From positions 93,368 through 157,367 of the forward strand of contig JAFUPV010000035.1 in the NCBI GenBank assembly GCA_017472605.1: 64,000 nucleotides of DNA. The letters are read 5' to 3'. Numbering within the stretch: the first letter of the stretch is position 1; every line of letters starts with the position of its first letter. The translations under genes and the position numbers were made by a program. This DNA is from Lachnospiraceae bacterium. Lineage in GTDB: Bacteria; Bacillota; Clostridia; Lachnospirales; Lachnospiraceae. Below, piece by piece: positions 8,703-17,807 of the stretch. The notes under the pieces are model-generated. The model made no database searches, had not been told where the DNA came from, and was given only the letters and a program-made list of their open reading frames with translations.

Positions 8703-9821
8703 ATGGAGAGATTAACAACGCCTCTGGAATTGGCTCAGGCAGCTGTTGAGACGATAATGAGAAAATATGATGCGGCAGACCTGCCGCCCAAAGGACATTT
8801 TCATTATCATCAGGGCGTATTTTTATCTGGAGTATACAAGAACTATTTGCTTAACGGTGAAGAGAGTTGGTATCAATACATAAAGAGCTGGGTAGACGCT
8901 ATGCTGGATGAAGAGGGTAATATTTTAAACTATGGTGGCCTTCATTTGGATGATATTATGCCAGGAAATCTGTTGTTTCCAATTTATGAAAGAACAAAAA
9001 ACGCAAAGTATAAAAAAGCGCTGGATGAGTTAATGCAAAACATGCTTATCTATCCGAAAAATAAGGAAGGCGGCTTCTGGCATATGAAGCAGTTTGCGAA
9101 TCAAATGTGGCTGGACGGCATATATATGGGCGGGCCATTTGTAGTGAAATACGCCAGCATGTTTCACTGTCCAGAATATTATGATATTTCAGTAACACAG
9201 GCACTGCTTATGCAGGAGAAAACGCGGGACGAAAAAACAGGTCTGTGGTATCATGCTTATGACTGTGAAAGGAAAGCAGAATGGGCAGATCCGGTGACCG
9301 GTTGTGCACCTGAATTCTGGGGCAGATCGATCGGATGGGTACCGGTAGCGATCCTGGAGGAGCTGGATTACATTCCCGAGAGTCATGCCAGGTATAAAGA
9401 CCTGTGTAAATTGGTAAAAGACCTGCTGTGTGCACTTTGTAATTACCAATCGGAGGACGGCAGATGGTATCAGGTGGTGAATAAATGTGACCAGCCGGGA
9501 AATTGGCTTGAAAATTCCTGCAGCTGCTTATACACGGCTGCACTTTGTAAGGCGGTGCGAAAAGGCATTTTAGAGGAAGCCTTCCTGAAAAACGCGGAAA
9601 TGGGATATAAAGGTGTGGTTAACAGCTTAACGTGGGAAGGTCAGGACATTCAAATTGGTAATGTATGTATAGGTACTGGCGTGGGAGATTATGCATTTTA
9701 CTGTGCAAGACCGACTTCTACAAACGATTTACATGGTGTGGGGGCGTTTTTGCTTATGTGCGCAGAAATGCAGAAGGTAATGGTTTCCGACAGGAGTATA
9801 CAGGAGAGCAATCGATGTTAA
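8703..9821 (+). CDS. GH105 unsaturated rhamnogalacturonyl hydrolase
   Basis: Probably a cytosolic enzyme that removes the unsaturated galacturonyl residue left by pectate or rhamnogalacturonan lyases. The 372-residue protein has no signal peptide, the HYHQGVFLSG segment near residue 34, and the family hallmark MWLDGIYMGGP near residue 135 that holds the catalytic Asp, followed by WGRSIGW near residue 206 and an alpha/alpha-barrel pattern. ATG 8703 follows AAGGAAGG. The natural family ending (LLMCAEMQK) is followed by about 14 extra residues that read into the ribosome binding site and start of the next ABC gene, overlapping it by 7 bases. This suggests a join created by insertion of the cassette. 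Confidence 0.88.
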   Translation: MERLTTPLELAQAAVETIMRKYDAADLPPKGHFHYHQGVFLSGVYKNYLLNGEESWYQYIKSWVDAMLDEEGNILNYGGLHLDDIMPGNLLFPIYERTKNAKYKKALDELMQNMLIYPKNKEGGFWHMKQFANQMWLDGIYMGGPFVVKYASMFHCPEYYDISVTQALLMQEKTRDEKTGLWYHAYDCERKAEWADPVTGCAPEFWGRSIGWVPVAILEELDYIPESHARYKDLCKLVKDLLCALCNYQSEDGRWYQVVNKCDQPGNWLENSCSCLYTAALCKAVRKGILEEAFLKNAEMGYKGVVNSLTWEGQDIQIGNVCIGTGVGDYAFYCARPTSTNDLHGVGAFLLMCAEMQKVMVSDRSIQESNRC

Positions 9822-10531
9822 AAATTCAGAATCTGACAAAACACTATAAAGGCAGCAGCAAAGGCGTGACCAATCTCAGTCTGAATGTAGAAGCAGGGGA
9901 TATTTTTGCTTTTATCGGCCACAATGGTGCCGGAAAAACAACCACATTAAAATGCATCGCAGGAATTCATGACTTTGAACAGGGGGAAATTGAAATCAAT
10001 GGGCTGTCCATGAAAAAGGAACCCATTGCGTGCAAAAAGCAGTTTGCATACATTCCGGACAACCCGGATCTGTTCGACTATTTGACCGGAATTCAGTATC
10101 TGAATTTTATCGCAGATGTGTTTGATGTGTCTGCGAAAGACCGGCAAACGCGCATCGAAACCAGTGCAAATGCGTTTGGGATCATGGAGTCGCTTGGTGA
10201 TCTGATTTCTTCCTATTCCCATGGAATGAAGCAGAAGCTGGCAATCATTTCTGCGCTGGTGCATGAACCAAAGCTGCTGATTTTGGATGAGCCTTTTGTT
10301 GGACTGGATCCCCATGCGGCTGTTGTGCTGAAAAGTACAATGCGCGAGCTGTGTGAGAAAGGCGGAGCAATTTTCTTTTCCACGCATGTGCTGGATGTGG
10401 CGGAAAAATTGTGCAATAAGGTGGCAATCATCAAGGATGGATCATTGATTGCAGCAGGCAGGATGGAAGAGATTGTGAAAGGCGGAACTTCTCTTGAGGA
10501 CATTTTTATGGAGGTGGTCTGCGATGAATAG
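9815..10531 (+). CDS. ABC transporter ATP-binding protein
   Basis: A 238-residue ATPase of a two-component ABC exporter. Walker A GHNGAGKTT near residue 36, signature SYSHGMKQKL near 132, Walker B LLILDEP near 153 and an H-loop STHVLD follow in order; the SHGMKQ type of signature is typical of drug or lantibiotic-like exporters. ATG 9815 has CAGGAGA before it; the open frame upstream lies inside the GH105 gene. It overlaps the permease gene start by 8 bases, so the two are translated together. The exported substrate cannot be inferred. Confidence 0.92.
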   Translation: MLKIQNLTKHYKGSSKGVTNLSLNVEAGDIFAFIGHNGAGKTTTLKCIAGIHDFEQGEIEINGLSMKKEPIACKKQFAYIPDNPDLFDYLTGIQYLNFIADVFDVSAKDRQTRIETSANAFGIMESLGDLISSYSHGMKQKLAIISALVHEPKLLILDEPFVGLDPHAAVVLKSTMRELCEKGGAIFFSTHVLDVAEKLCNKVAIIKDGSLIAAGRMEEIVKGGTSLEDIFMEVVCDE

Positions 10532-12149
10532 TGGCAATACCGGAAGGCAGCTTGCCGCATTCCTGCGCCTTCAGCTTGTAAACCTCTATGGATGGAATGT
10601 CTATCGCAATTTGAAAGACCCAAAAGAAAAAAGGAAGAAGTTCTGGCTTGGTGTGGCCTATGCGTTTGTTCTGGTTGTGCTGATGTGCTATGTTGGCACA
10701 ATGAGCTTTGGTTATGTGACCATCGGTCTTGCCGGTCTTTTGCCGGCCTATCTGATTCTGCTTGCAAGTCTTGTGATTTTGTTGTTTTCCGTCTTTAAGG
10801 CAGGGGATATTCTATTTCAGAAAAATTCATATGATATTCTTGCATCGCTTCCTGTGAAGAAGAGTATCCTTGTTGTCAGCAGATTTGTCCGACTCTATGC
10901 AGAAAATGTTCTGCTGGCTGTTGTGGTGATGCTGCCGGCAATGGTGGTGTTTGGCGTTTTCGCGAAACCTTCATGGTCTTTCTATGTAATTGGAATTGTT
11001 GTAACGGTCTTTCTTCCGCTTATTCCCATCACAATTTCCGTGTTTGTCGGAGCCATGATTGCAGCAATTTCGTCCAGGGCAAAGTACAAGAATCTTGTGA
11101 GTGCAGTACTCTCTGTGGCTCTTGTCATTGGAGTCATGGTTGGCGGAATTCAGATGTCCATGTCAACGGAAGAAATCAATCTGGAAGAACTGAAACACAT
11201 CCTGAATGTGGCTCTGGATTTGATCAATCGGATTTATCCGCCGGCAATCTGGCTGGGCAATGCCATGTTGACAGGAAATTTTGCGGTATGTTTCGGATGT
11301 GTCTGCGGCGGGCTTCTGGTGTTGGGAATCGTGATTGGGCTTGTGTCCAGAAACTATACATGGATTTGTGACGGGATTTTTCGTACCAGTGCAAAACATG
11401 CGTATCAGATGGAAAGACTGGAGCGAAACCACTTGTCCGGTGCCCTGTTTCGAAGAGAATGGAAGCGCTATGTTTCGTCCAGTGTTTATGTGACGAATAC
11501 CATTGTGAGTCCGATTATGGGAATGCTGTTTGCTATATCCATGCTCTTTGTGACGCCGGGGCAGCTGGAGGCTGCGGCAGCAGAAATTTATGCTCAGACC
11601 GGGCTGATGCTTCAGATGAGGAATATGCTGCCAATGGCACTTGCTGCGGTGTTCTGCATTCTGCCGATTACGGCAGTTTCCATATCCATGGAAGGCAGAC
11701 AATGGTGGATCATCAAAACGCTGCCCATACGGACGAAGGATTTGCTGGACAGCAAGCATCTCATGAATCTTTGTGTGATCGGACCGTTTTATCTGCTTTC
11801 TGTGATTCTGGTATCGATTGGACAGAAAGTCAGCTTCATGGAATTTATCTGGATTCTTTTGCTTCCCATGACAGCGATCCTGTTTACCTGTGTGTTTGGT
11901 CAGACAGTGAACTTAAAACTGGCGGTATTTGACTGGGAAAATGAAGCGGCTATAGTAAAGCAGAGCGCATCCAGTTTTGTAGGAGGCATGGTGCCGTTTT
12001 TTGTCATGATCGCGGCAACGTTCGGTGTGATGATGATTCCTGCACAAGCTGCGAACATAGCGATGCTGACTTTGTGTCTGGCGTTTGGAATTGCTGCGTT
12101 TCTATTGCATCGGAGAAATTGTAAAGTGAACCTGCTTGATATCGGATAA
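10524..12149 (+). CDS. ABC exporter permease, multi-spanning
   Basis: A 541-residue integral membrane protein with about twelve hydrophobic segments (for example residues 40-60, 70-95, 120-145, 150-175, 190-210) and no ATPase motifs. It is the membrane partner of the ATPase at 9815, whose stop it overlaps, and it resembles the large putative ABC-2-like export permeases of Clostridia. ATG 10524 has GGAGGTGG 8 bases upstream. No accessory regulator, immunity or peptide gene is adjacent, so the substrate is open. A strong terminator follows after about 190 bases. Confidence 0.85.
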   Translation: MNSGNTGRQLAAFLRLQLVNLYGWNVYRNLKDPKEKRKKFWLGVAYAFVLVVLMCYVGTMSFGYVTIGLAGLLPAYLILLASLVILLFSVFKAGDILFQKNSYDILASLPVKKSILVVSRFVRLYAENVLLAVVVMLPAMVVFGVFAKPSWSFYVIGIVVTVFLPLIPITISVFVGAMIAAISSRAKYKNLVSAVLSVALVIGVMVGGIQMSMSTEEINLEELKHILNVALDLINRIYPPAIWLGNAMLTGNFAVCFGCVCGGLLVLGIVIGLVSRNYTWICDGIFRTSAKHAYQMERLERNHLSGALFRREWKRYVSSSVYVTNTIVSPIMGMLFAISMLFVTPGQLEAAAAEIYAQTGLMLQMRNMLPMALAAVFCILPITAVSISMEGRQWWIIKTLPIRTKDLLDSKHLMNLCVIGPFYLLSVILVSIGQKVSFMEFIWILLLPMTAILFTCVFGQTVNLKLAVFDWENEAAIVKQSASSFVGGMVPFFVMIAATFGVMMIPAQAANIAMLTLCLAFGIAAFLLHRRNCKVNLLDIG

Positions 12150-12342
12150 ACTCTGATTGCAGGGAACAGAAACTCCCGATTTTCCTGTTTTTGGAATAAT
12201 GAGTTAAAAGATTTGTTTATATTTTGATCATACTGGGCGGTGTGTTCGGAGGGAGCTGGTGAAAATAGAAGAATCCGGGTACGAATGAAGGAGACCGGCG
12301 TGAAAACAGTACTGGTATGTTTGCTTGAGTGCATGGATACAT

Positions 12343-12380
12343 AAAAGGCAGATTGGAAAGAAAAATCCAATCTGCCTTTT
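12343..12380. terminator. Bidirectional terminator
   Basis: Perfect 15-bp stem AAAAGGCAGATTGGA / TCCAATCTGCCTTTT (12343-12357, 12366-12380), flanked by A on one side and T on the other, between the permease and the convergent AAA-ATPase gene. Confidence 0.9.
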
Positions 12381-12384
12381 CGTA

Positions 12385-13974
12385 TCATTCGGCTGATTTC
12401 GTATGGCGCTCAATGATACAAGTATGCTTTTTGCTCCGTTTACTATAGTTAATTCCAATCAGCAGGATATCGCTTCCATGTGCCTGCAGGATTTCCGGAT
12501 ACTGTCGCCTTTTAATCTGTTCAATGGCATCGGCAGTTGATTTATCCCATTTCAACTCAACCACGAGAATCGGTTTATCCGAATGTTTAAACGGAAGGAA
12601 TACGATGTCCGCATAGCCGTTTCCGGAGGGGAGTTCCTGGATTGTGACAAATTCATCCATACTGCTTAAAAATGCAAAACGGATTGTACTGCGCAGTGCC
12701 TGTTCGTTATTATAAAAATCGGGTGAAGCAATGGATCGATGCACATCTTCAAGGATTCGTCCTACTTCGCTGGAATTCATCTGAACCGCAGCCTGAAGAA
12801 GGTGGTCTGAAAGCTGAATTGCCCTGATTAGTTCCGGGCGACCGCCGGTACGCACGGCACGCATGAATTCTTCACGAATTTCCTCGTTTGGAATCGAAAC
12901 GGACTCCGAAATTTCATCGTATGCAAGATAACCAAGGTGGACAAGCAGTGTCAGGATGTCATCGCGGCTTTTTAGAGAGGTCATGTCGTTTTGGAAGGTT
13001 CTGACGTCAATTGCACAGGAGTTGCCTCCCAGCATTCCAATTAGTGCCTGCTTCAGTCCATCCATATCAAGATCAATATAAAGCTGCAAGGCTTCATAGG
13101 TCTCCGTTTTTGTCCAGAAACTTTTCAGCTTCCTGCTTTTCATACCGTCAACAACCGATTTTGGATTATAGATGTGAAGATTTTCTGCAAAGCGATATCC
13201 ATCATACCATTGTCTGACTTCATCAAAATCTTTTTCGTAGGTACTGCAGAGTGAGATCACTTCTTCTTCTGTGAATCCGGTATATTCAGCAAAAACAGAA
13301 GGATCCGTCATGGAAAATTCACTGAAAATATTCAATGCAGAATGGGAACCATATTTTTTGATTGGAAGAATTCCAGTCATGTAAGCAAGGGCAACATAGG
13401 TTCGGTCTTTGAACAAATCTTTCAGAAAATCAAGATAATGCTTTTGGGCGTTTGTGTGATCTTTGGCTTCACGGAACATGCAGTCCCACTCATCAACGAT
13501 AAAGACAAATCCTTTGTGCAGTCTGGTATCCTTTTTGTAAATCGAAGCAAGGGCCGATGGAAGATAGCTGTCATCAGCTGAAACAGACTCCGGATATGCG
13601 TTATGAAGTTCATGTATAACGGCCGACTGAATGAATTGGGGAACGAGATCGGCATTGCCTGCAGCACTTAAAATCTGCTGGATATTCAGAAAAATTACGT
13701 CATACTGGTTCAGATGAGTCTTAAAATCCGGAAGTTTTTCCGCTTTCCGTCCGCAAAACAGGGTGGAAGAATCGCAGCTGCGGTCATAGTAGGCAGCCAA
13801 CATATTAGCAGCCATGGATTTGCCGAATCTGCGAGGGCGGCTGACGCAGATAAAAGCGTCATCTGTCCCAAGAACGCTGTTTGTATATTCAATCATTCCT
13901 GTTTTGTCCACATAAATACGGGCTCGAAGCGCACGCTGAAAACTTTCATTTCCTGTGTTCAGATAGTCATTCAT
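12385..13974 (-). CDS. AAA-ATPase-like / PD-(D/E)XK nuclease-fold protein
   Basis: A 529-residue protein of the paralogous AAA-ATPase-like plus DUF1703-type family that is expanded in gut bacteria. Residues about 46-53 are a P-loop variant RPRRFGKS; VFIVDEWD is the Walker B strand. The C-terminal part has the PD-(D/E)XK pattern: YADIVFLP supplies the Asp and VVELKWDK supplies Glu and Lys, so nuclease residues appear intact. ATG 13974 has AAAGGAG about 12 bases upstream and a TTGCGA-17-TAAACT promoter. The biological role of the family is unsettled; mobile-element or defence functions have been suggested. It stands alone, with terminators or promoters separating it from both neighbours. Confidence 0.88.
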   Translation of the reverse strand: MNDYLNTGNESFQRALRARIYVDKTGMIEYTNSVLGTDDAFICVSRPRRFGKSMAANMLAAYYDRSCDSSTLFCGRKAEKLPDFKTHLNQYDVIFLNIQQILSAAGNADLVPQFIQSAVIHELHNAYPESVSADDSYLPSALASIYKKDTRLHKGFVFIVDEWDCMFREAKDHTNAQKHYLDFLKDLFKDRTYVALAYMTGILPIKKYGSHSALNIFSEFSMTDPSVFAEYTGFTEEEVISLCSTYEKDFDEVRQWYDGYRFAENLHIYNPKSVVDGMKSRKLKSFWTKTETYEALQLYIDLDMDGLKQALIGMLGGNSCAIDVRTFQNDMTSLKSRDDILTLLVHLGYLAYDEISESVSIPNEEIREEFMRAVRTGGRPELIRAIQLSDHLLQAAVQMNSSEVGRILEDVHRSIASPDFYNNEQALRSTIRFAFLSSMDEFVTIQELPSGNGYADIVFLPFKHSDKPILVVELKWDKSTADAIEQIKRRQYPEILQAHGSDILLIGINYSKRSKKHTCIIERHTKSAE

Positions 13975-14026
13975 AGACTGGATTGGCTCCTTTCTGATTG
14001 ATTTATTTGTTGCTTATACGTGATTT

Positions 14027-14055
14027 AGTTTACCATAAGTAAGAGAATTTCGCAA
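14027..14055 (-). promoter_or_regulatory. Promoter for the AAA-ATPase gene
   Basis: Minus-strand TTGCGA (14050-14055) and TAAACT (14027-14032), 17 bases apart, with an extended TGG before the -10. Confidence 0.6.
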
Positions 14056-14129
14056 CGGATGGATAGGAATAATGTTTCGATGTGAGGCAGAAGTCATGTT
14101 TGGGCAGCAAAGAAAACGAAGAAGGAAGC

Positions 14130-14158
14130 TTTACAGAATCTGGAAAATGTTGTATGAT
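14130..14158 (+). promoter_or_regulatory. Promoter for the HMA-domain gene
   Basis: TTTACA (14130-14135) and TATGAT (14153-14158) with 17-base spacing, about 35 bases before the ATG. Confidence 0.7.
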
Positions 14159-14193
14159 CATGGTTAGAAAAAGCTAACACAAGGAGAATACAG

Positions 14194-14544
14194 ATGGAAG
14201 ATTTGATTATTGTTATCGTACTCGCAGCCATGATCCTCATCGGCATTGTTTCCGGCAGAAAGCACTTTAAGGGACAGGGCGGCTGCTGCGGCGGCGGAAG
14301 TACCTATGTTTCCAAAAAGAAACTGAACCATGTTACCGGAAAGAAAACAGCAGTCATTGAAGGAATGACCTGTGAGAACTGCAAAGCAAGAGTGGAGCGT
14401 GCCATTAACGACATCGATGGAGCGGCAGGCAGAGTAAATCTCAGGAAGAAAGAAGCCGTCATTTCGATGGAACGGGAGATCAGCGACGAAGAAATTCGGT
14501 CAGTGATCGAAAGGGCCGGATATGAGGTTGTTGAAATCCGGTAA
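14194..14544 (+). CDS. Membrane-anchored heavy-metal-associated (HMA) protein
   Basis: A 116-residue protein: one N-terminal membrane segment (residues about 3-21), a GCCGGG cysteine/glycine patch at about 30-35, then a ferredoxin-like HMA domain (about 50-115) with the metal site GMTCENC at about 57-63. Such domains bind and pass on Cu(I) or similar soft metals; the anchor would hold it at the inner face of the membrane. The start is supported by ACAAGGAG. No P-type ATPase or metal regulator is adjacent, so the partner must be elsewhere. The gene has its own promoter and terminator. Confidence 0.85.
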   Translation: MEDLIIVIVLAAMILIGIVSGRKHFKGQGGCCGGGSTYVSKKKLNHVTGKKTAVIEGMTCENCKARVERAINDIDGAAGRVNLRKKEAVISMEREISDEEIRSVIERAGYEVVEIR

Positions 14545-14570
14545 AAAGGAAAAAAGAAAGAGGAAAGAAA

Positions 14571-14618
14571 AAGAAGTTTCGGAAAGCTGCAGGCTGCCTG
14601 TTCCGAAGCTTCTTTTTT
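14571..14618 (+). terminator. Terminator after the HMA gene
   Basis: Stem AAGAAGTTTCGGA / TTCCGAAGCTTCTT (one mismatch) followed by a T run ending near 14618. Confidence 0.8.
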
Positions 14619-14677
14619 GTATATGAAATTCTGCAAAATTTGTCATTTTCGGAAGAAGAAAAAGCGAGAAAGAGACA

Positions 14678-14706
14678 TTGCGCGTGCCGCTGTTATTCGC
14701 TATAAT
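14678..14706 (+). promoter_or_regulatory. Promoter for the small membrane peptide/DUF4230 operon
   Basis: TTGCGC (14678-14683) and a perfect TATAAT (14701-14706), 17 bases apart, about 60 bases before the 33-codon gene. Confidence 0.75.
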
Positions 14707-14765
14707 GTTTATGAAAAGATGTTCAAAAGATGTTTATTTCTGCACGAAGAAAGCGAGGAAAGTAC

Positions 14766-14867
14766 ATGCTGAGAAAAATTGGAAAAACGCTGCTGCGGAT
14801 TGGGTTTGGTATCATTGGCGCAATTGTTCTGTTCTATCTGATCCTGTTGATTACTGCATGGATCTGA
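14766..14867 (+). CDS. Small single-pass membrane protein, 33 aa
   Basis: A 33-codon gene with ATG at 14766, GAGGAAA upstream and TGA at 14865. The peptide has a short basic N-terminus (MLRKIGKTLLR) and one long hydrophobic helix (about residues 12-31, rich in Ile, Leu, Phe and Gly) that ends in TAWI. It is the first open frame after a consensus promoter, and the DUF4230 gene follows 16 bases later, so it is probably expressed. No family is recognised; a membrane-embedded regulator or partner of the DUF4230 protein is a guess. Confidence 0.6.
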   Translation: MLRKIGKTLLRIGFGIIGAIVLFYLILLITAWI

Positions 14868-14883
14868 GTTACGTAGGAAGGAG

Positions 14884-15573
14884 ATGGAAAACAGAATGGA
14901 AGAGAAACGAAAAAGAAGGAGGCCGTTCTGGCTGTTTCGGAAGATTAAAAGCTTTTTTGCCATGATCGGTTTTCTGGTGGTTTTGGCGGTATGTCTGTAT
15001 TTCGGGTGGAGCTATGCCGTTTCTACCGGCATGGCAGGTTCGCTTTTTGGCGGACTGATTCAGGAACAGGTGGAAGTGATCAATGTGCAGATCGAGAGCA
15101 GGCTGAATGCCATTGGCGAGCTGGCAACCTATTCCTATGAATACCGGAATGAGAAAAGCGTGACGGATACAAGAGAGATTTTTGGAACAGCGATACCGGG
15201 AACAACAAATCAGATTGACATGATCTATTCCGGCGTGATTAAGGTTGGATACGAGATTGGAGATATCTCCTATGAGGTTGACTGGTACCGGAAAAAAATC
15301 CATGTGATGTTGCCGAAAATCCAGGTTCTGGATAACTACATCAAGCTGGATGATCTCCAGTGCAGAGAAAAGAATAACATCCTCAACCCAATCGGAACGG
15401 AGGAAATGACTGCTTATTTTGAGGAAATTGAGGCAGAGGAGCTGGCCCGTGCCAAAGAGCAGGGAATCGAAAAAAAGGCAGAAGAACGGTTTCAGGAAAT
15501 TATGAAAGCCTTTCTTGCAGAATTAAATGACTATGAAGTTGTGTTTGAACAACAGGAAAATGAAGGAGAATAA
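14884..15573 (+). CDS. DUF4230 domain protein
   Basis: A protein of up to 229 residues with a basic N-terminus, one membrane segment at about residues 25-45 (FFAMIGFLVVLAVCLYFGW) and an outer domain (about 60-215) with the alternating-strand pattern of DUF4230, including the SRLNAIGELATYSYEYRN segment. The function of the family is unknown. ATG 14884 abuts GGAG with almost no spacing; ATG 14896 is 12 bases away, so either may be used, and the first is annotated. It forms an apparent operon with the 33-residue membrane peptide before it and alpha-galactosidase two bases after it. Confidence 0.75.
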   Translation: MENRMEEKRKRRRPFWLFRKIKSFFAMIGFLVVLAVCLYFGWSYAVSTGMAGSLFGGLIQEQVEVINVQIESRLNAIGELATYSYEYRNEKSVTDTREIFGTAIPGTTNQIDMIYSGVIKVGYEIGDISYEVDWYRKKIHVMLPKIQVLDNYIKLDDLQCREKNNILNPIGTEEMTAYFEEIEAEELARAKEQGIEKKAEERFQEIMKAFLAELNDYEVVFEQQENEGE

Positions 15574-15575
15574 GA

Positions 15576-17783
15576 ATGATGAAGTATATCAGAATCAGTG
15601 AAAATGGTATTAATCTTATTTTCGGGGTTACCGAAAAGAATCAGTTAAAGCTTCTGCACTTCTCAAAAGCAGAATTCAATGAAAATGATCTGTGCCGGTT
15701 CGGTGCCGAATGCAAGGCGGAGGATCTGGTCAGAAAGCAGCAGTTTCTGGAGGAAGCATTCCAGCTGGTTCAGGTCAATCTGTCCGGCTACAACCGTCCC
15801 TATGAGAAGCATGGAAACAAGCACATTGTAACGGCACCGGGATACCTTCTTACGTACGTGGGAATGGAAGACTGTGTCAATGAACTGGGACGGAAGCTGA
15901 CAATTGTTCAGGAAGATCGGGAAGCGACACATGTCCGTGTGGAAACGGTGATGCAGTTTTACAGCGGCACCTCCATGGTACGCATGTTCAGTACGGTTAC
16001 CAACGAAGGCGAGGAGACACAGACACTGGAATACCTTTCTTCCTTCTGCTATACCGGTATTGAAAAAGAGGGAGAGGACAGTTCCGATGCCAAAATGAAG
16101 GTTCGCATCCCTTACAATGGCTGGCAGAAGGAAATGACCATCAAGGAATATACCTTTGGCGATCTGGGCCTTGCCCAGACCCAGCCCGGCGTCTATCAGC
16201 GCACATCTCAGGTACTGGAGGTTACCAACACCGGAAACTGGTCATCCAAGAAATATCTGCCTCTGGGTTATATTGAAAACACAGAGGCACATACCAGCCT
16301 GTTCTGGCAGATTGAGCACAACGGTTCCTGGCACTATGAGATCAGTGATCAGAATACCCATTTCTATGTCTGTGTCAGCGGCCCGACGGAAGTACAGTCC
16401 CACTGGTTTAAGAATCTGGCTCCGGGCGAGTCCTTCACGTCAGTTCCGGTGGCTGTCGGTGTTGCCGGTGACAGCTTTGAGGAGGCTCTTGGTCAGCTGA
16501 CAAAGTATCGCCGTCTGATCCGCAGACCAAATCAGGACGATGAGAAGCTGCCGGTTATCTTTAATGATTACATGAACTGCCTCTTTGGTGATCCCACCAC
16601 AGAAAAGGAAATCCCGCTGATCAATGCGGCAGCAGAGTGCGGCTGTGAATACTATGTCATTGACGCCGGCTGGTATGCACCGGGCGAATGGTGGGACAGC
16701 GTCGGTGAGTGGCAGGAATGCAGAGACCGTTTCCCCAACGGAATTAAGGAAGTAACCGATTATATTCGGAAGAAGGGAATGGTTCCCGGTGTCTGGCTGG
16801 AGCTGGAGGTAATGGGAATCAACTGTGAAAAAGCGAAAAAAGCTCCTGATGACTGGTTCTTTGTTCGCCATGGAAAGCGGGTATTCGACCGCAGCAGATA
16901 CCAGCTGGATTTCCGCAATCCGGCAGTCATCGACCATGTCAATGAGGTTATTGACCGTGTTGTGAAGGAATATGGTGTCGGCTACATCAAGATGGATTAC
17001 AACATCGAGCCGGGAATCGGTACAGAGCTTGGCGCGGAGAGTGTTGGTCAGGGCTTGCTGGAGCATGAAAAAGCGTATCTGGCATGGCTGGATGATGTGT
17101 TTGCCAGATATCCGGATCTTGTGATTGAAAACTGTTCCAGCGGCGGTCTGCGGATCGACTATGCGCTGCTTTCCCGGTACAGCATCCAGTCCACATCCGA
17201 CCAGGAGGATTACCGCAACTATGCGACCATTGCAGCAAACGCGGCTGCCGGTGTAACGCCGGAGCAGGCAGCCATCTGGTCCTACCCCATGAGACAGGGA
17301 AATAAAGAAGAAGTCATCTACAACATGATTAATGCCATGCTGGTCCGCATCCACCAGAGCGGTCATCTGGCAGAGCTTGTAGCGGAGCGTACCAATCTGG
17401 TTAAGGAAGGAATTCAGTGCTATAAGAAGATTCGTGAAGATATTAAGCATGCAGTTCCGTTTTTGCCGCTGGATGTGGCTGATAATGAAGATCTGTGGGT
17501 CTGCGGCGGTCTGAAGCTGGAAAACAGAGCATATCTGGCAGTCTGGAAACGGGAGATGGAAGGAAAGAATAACAACAGACGAAAAATGGCTGGTACGGAG
17601 TGTTCGGATACCATGCTGTCCATTCCCCTTAACAGCCTGCCATTCGCAGAGACAGGAATCAATGTTTCCTGCATCTATCCGACAATGGAACAGACGGCAT
17701 TTGAAGTGGAAAACAATGTTTTGAAAGTATGTTTTGAAAAGCCGGTAATGGCGAGACTGTTTGAGATAACGGTAAAAGAATGA
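15576..17783 (+). CDS. Alpha-galactosidase, GH36
   Basis: A 735-residue cytosolic retaining hydrolase expected to cleave terminal alpha-galactosides such as melibiose, raffinose and stachyose. It has an N-terminal beta-supersandwich domain, a central TIM barrel and a C-terminal beta domain. Visible GH36 signatures: YYVIDAGWY, YIKMDYN with the nucleophile Asp near residue 472, ENCSSGGLRID, and the acid/base region STSDQED near residue 542 (many family members have SDD at this place). AAGGAG lies 7 bases before ATG 15576; ATG 15579 is also possible. No signal peptide or transporter is adjacent. The PHP phosphoesterase follows after 24 bases. Confidence 0.93.
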   Translation: MMKYIRISENGINLIFGVTEKNQLKLLHFSKAEFNENDLCRFGAECKAEDLVRKQQFLEEAFQLVQVNLSGYNRPYEKHGNKHIVTAPGYLLTYVGMEDCVNELGRKLTIVQEDREATHVRVETVMQFYSGTSMVRMFSTVTNEGEETQTLEYLSSFCYTGIEKEGEDSSDAKMKVRIPYNGWQKEMTIKEYTFGDLGLAQTQPGVYQRTSQVLEVTNTGNWSSKKYLPLGYIENTEAHTSLFWQIEHNGSWHYEISDQNTHFYVCVSGPTEVQSHWFKNLAPGESFTSVPVAVGVAGDSFEEALGQLTKYRRLIRRPNQDDEKLPVIFNDYMNCLFGDPTTEKEIPLINAAAECGCEYYVIDAGWYAPGEWWDSVGEWQECRDRFPNGIKEVTDYIRKKGMVPGVWLELEVMGINCEKAKKAPDDWFFVRHGKRVFDRSRYQLDFRNPAVIDHVNEVIDRVVKEYGVGYIKMDYNIEPGIGTELGAESVGQGLLEHEKAYLAWLDDVFARYPDLVIENCSSGGLRIDYALLSRYSIQSTSDQEDYRNYATIAANAAAGVTPEQAAIWSYPMRQGNKEEVIYNMINAMLVRIHQSGHLAELVAERTNLVKEGIQCYKKIREDIKHAVPFLPLDVADNEDLWVCGGLKLENRAYLAVWKREMEGKNNNRRKMAGTECSDTMLSIPLNSLPFAETGINVSCIYPTMEQTAFEVENNVLKVCFEKPVMARLFEITVKE

Positions 17784-17807
17784 TTTGGTGACGGGAGAAG
17801 GAAAACG

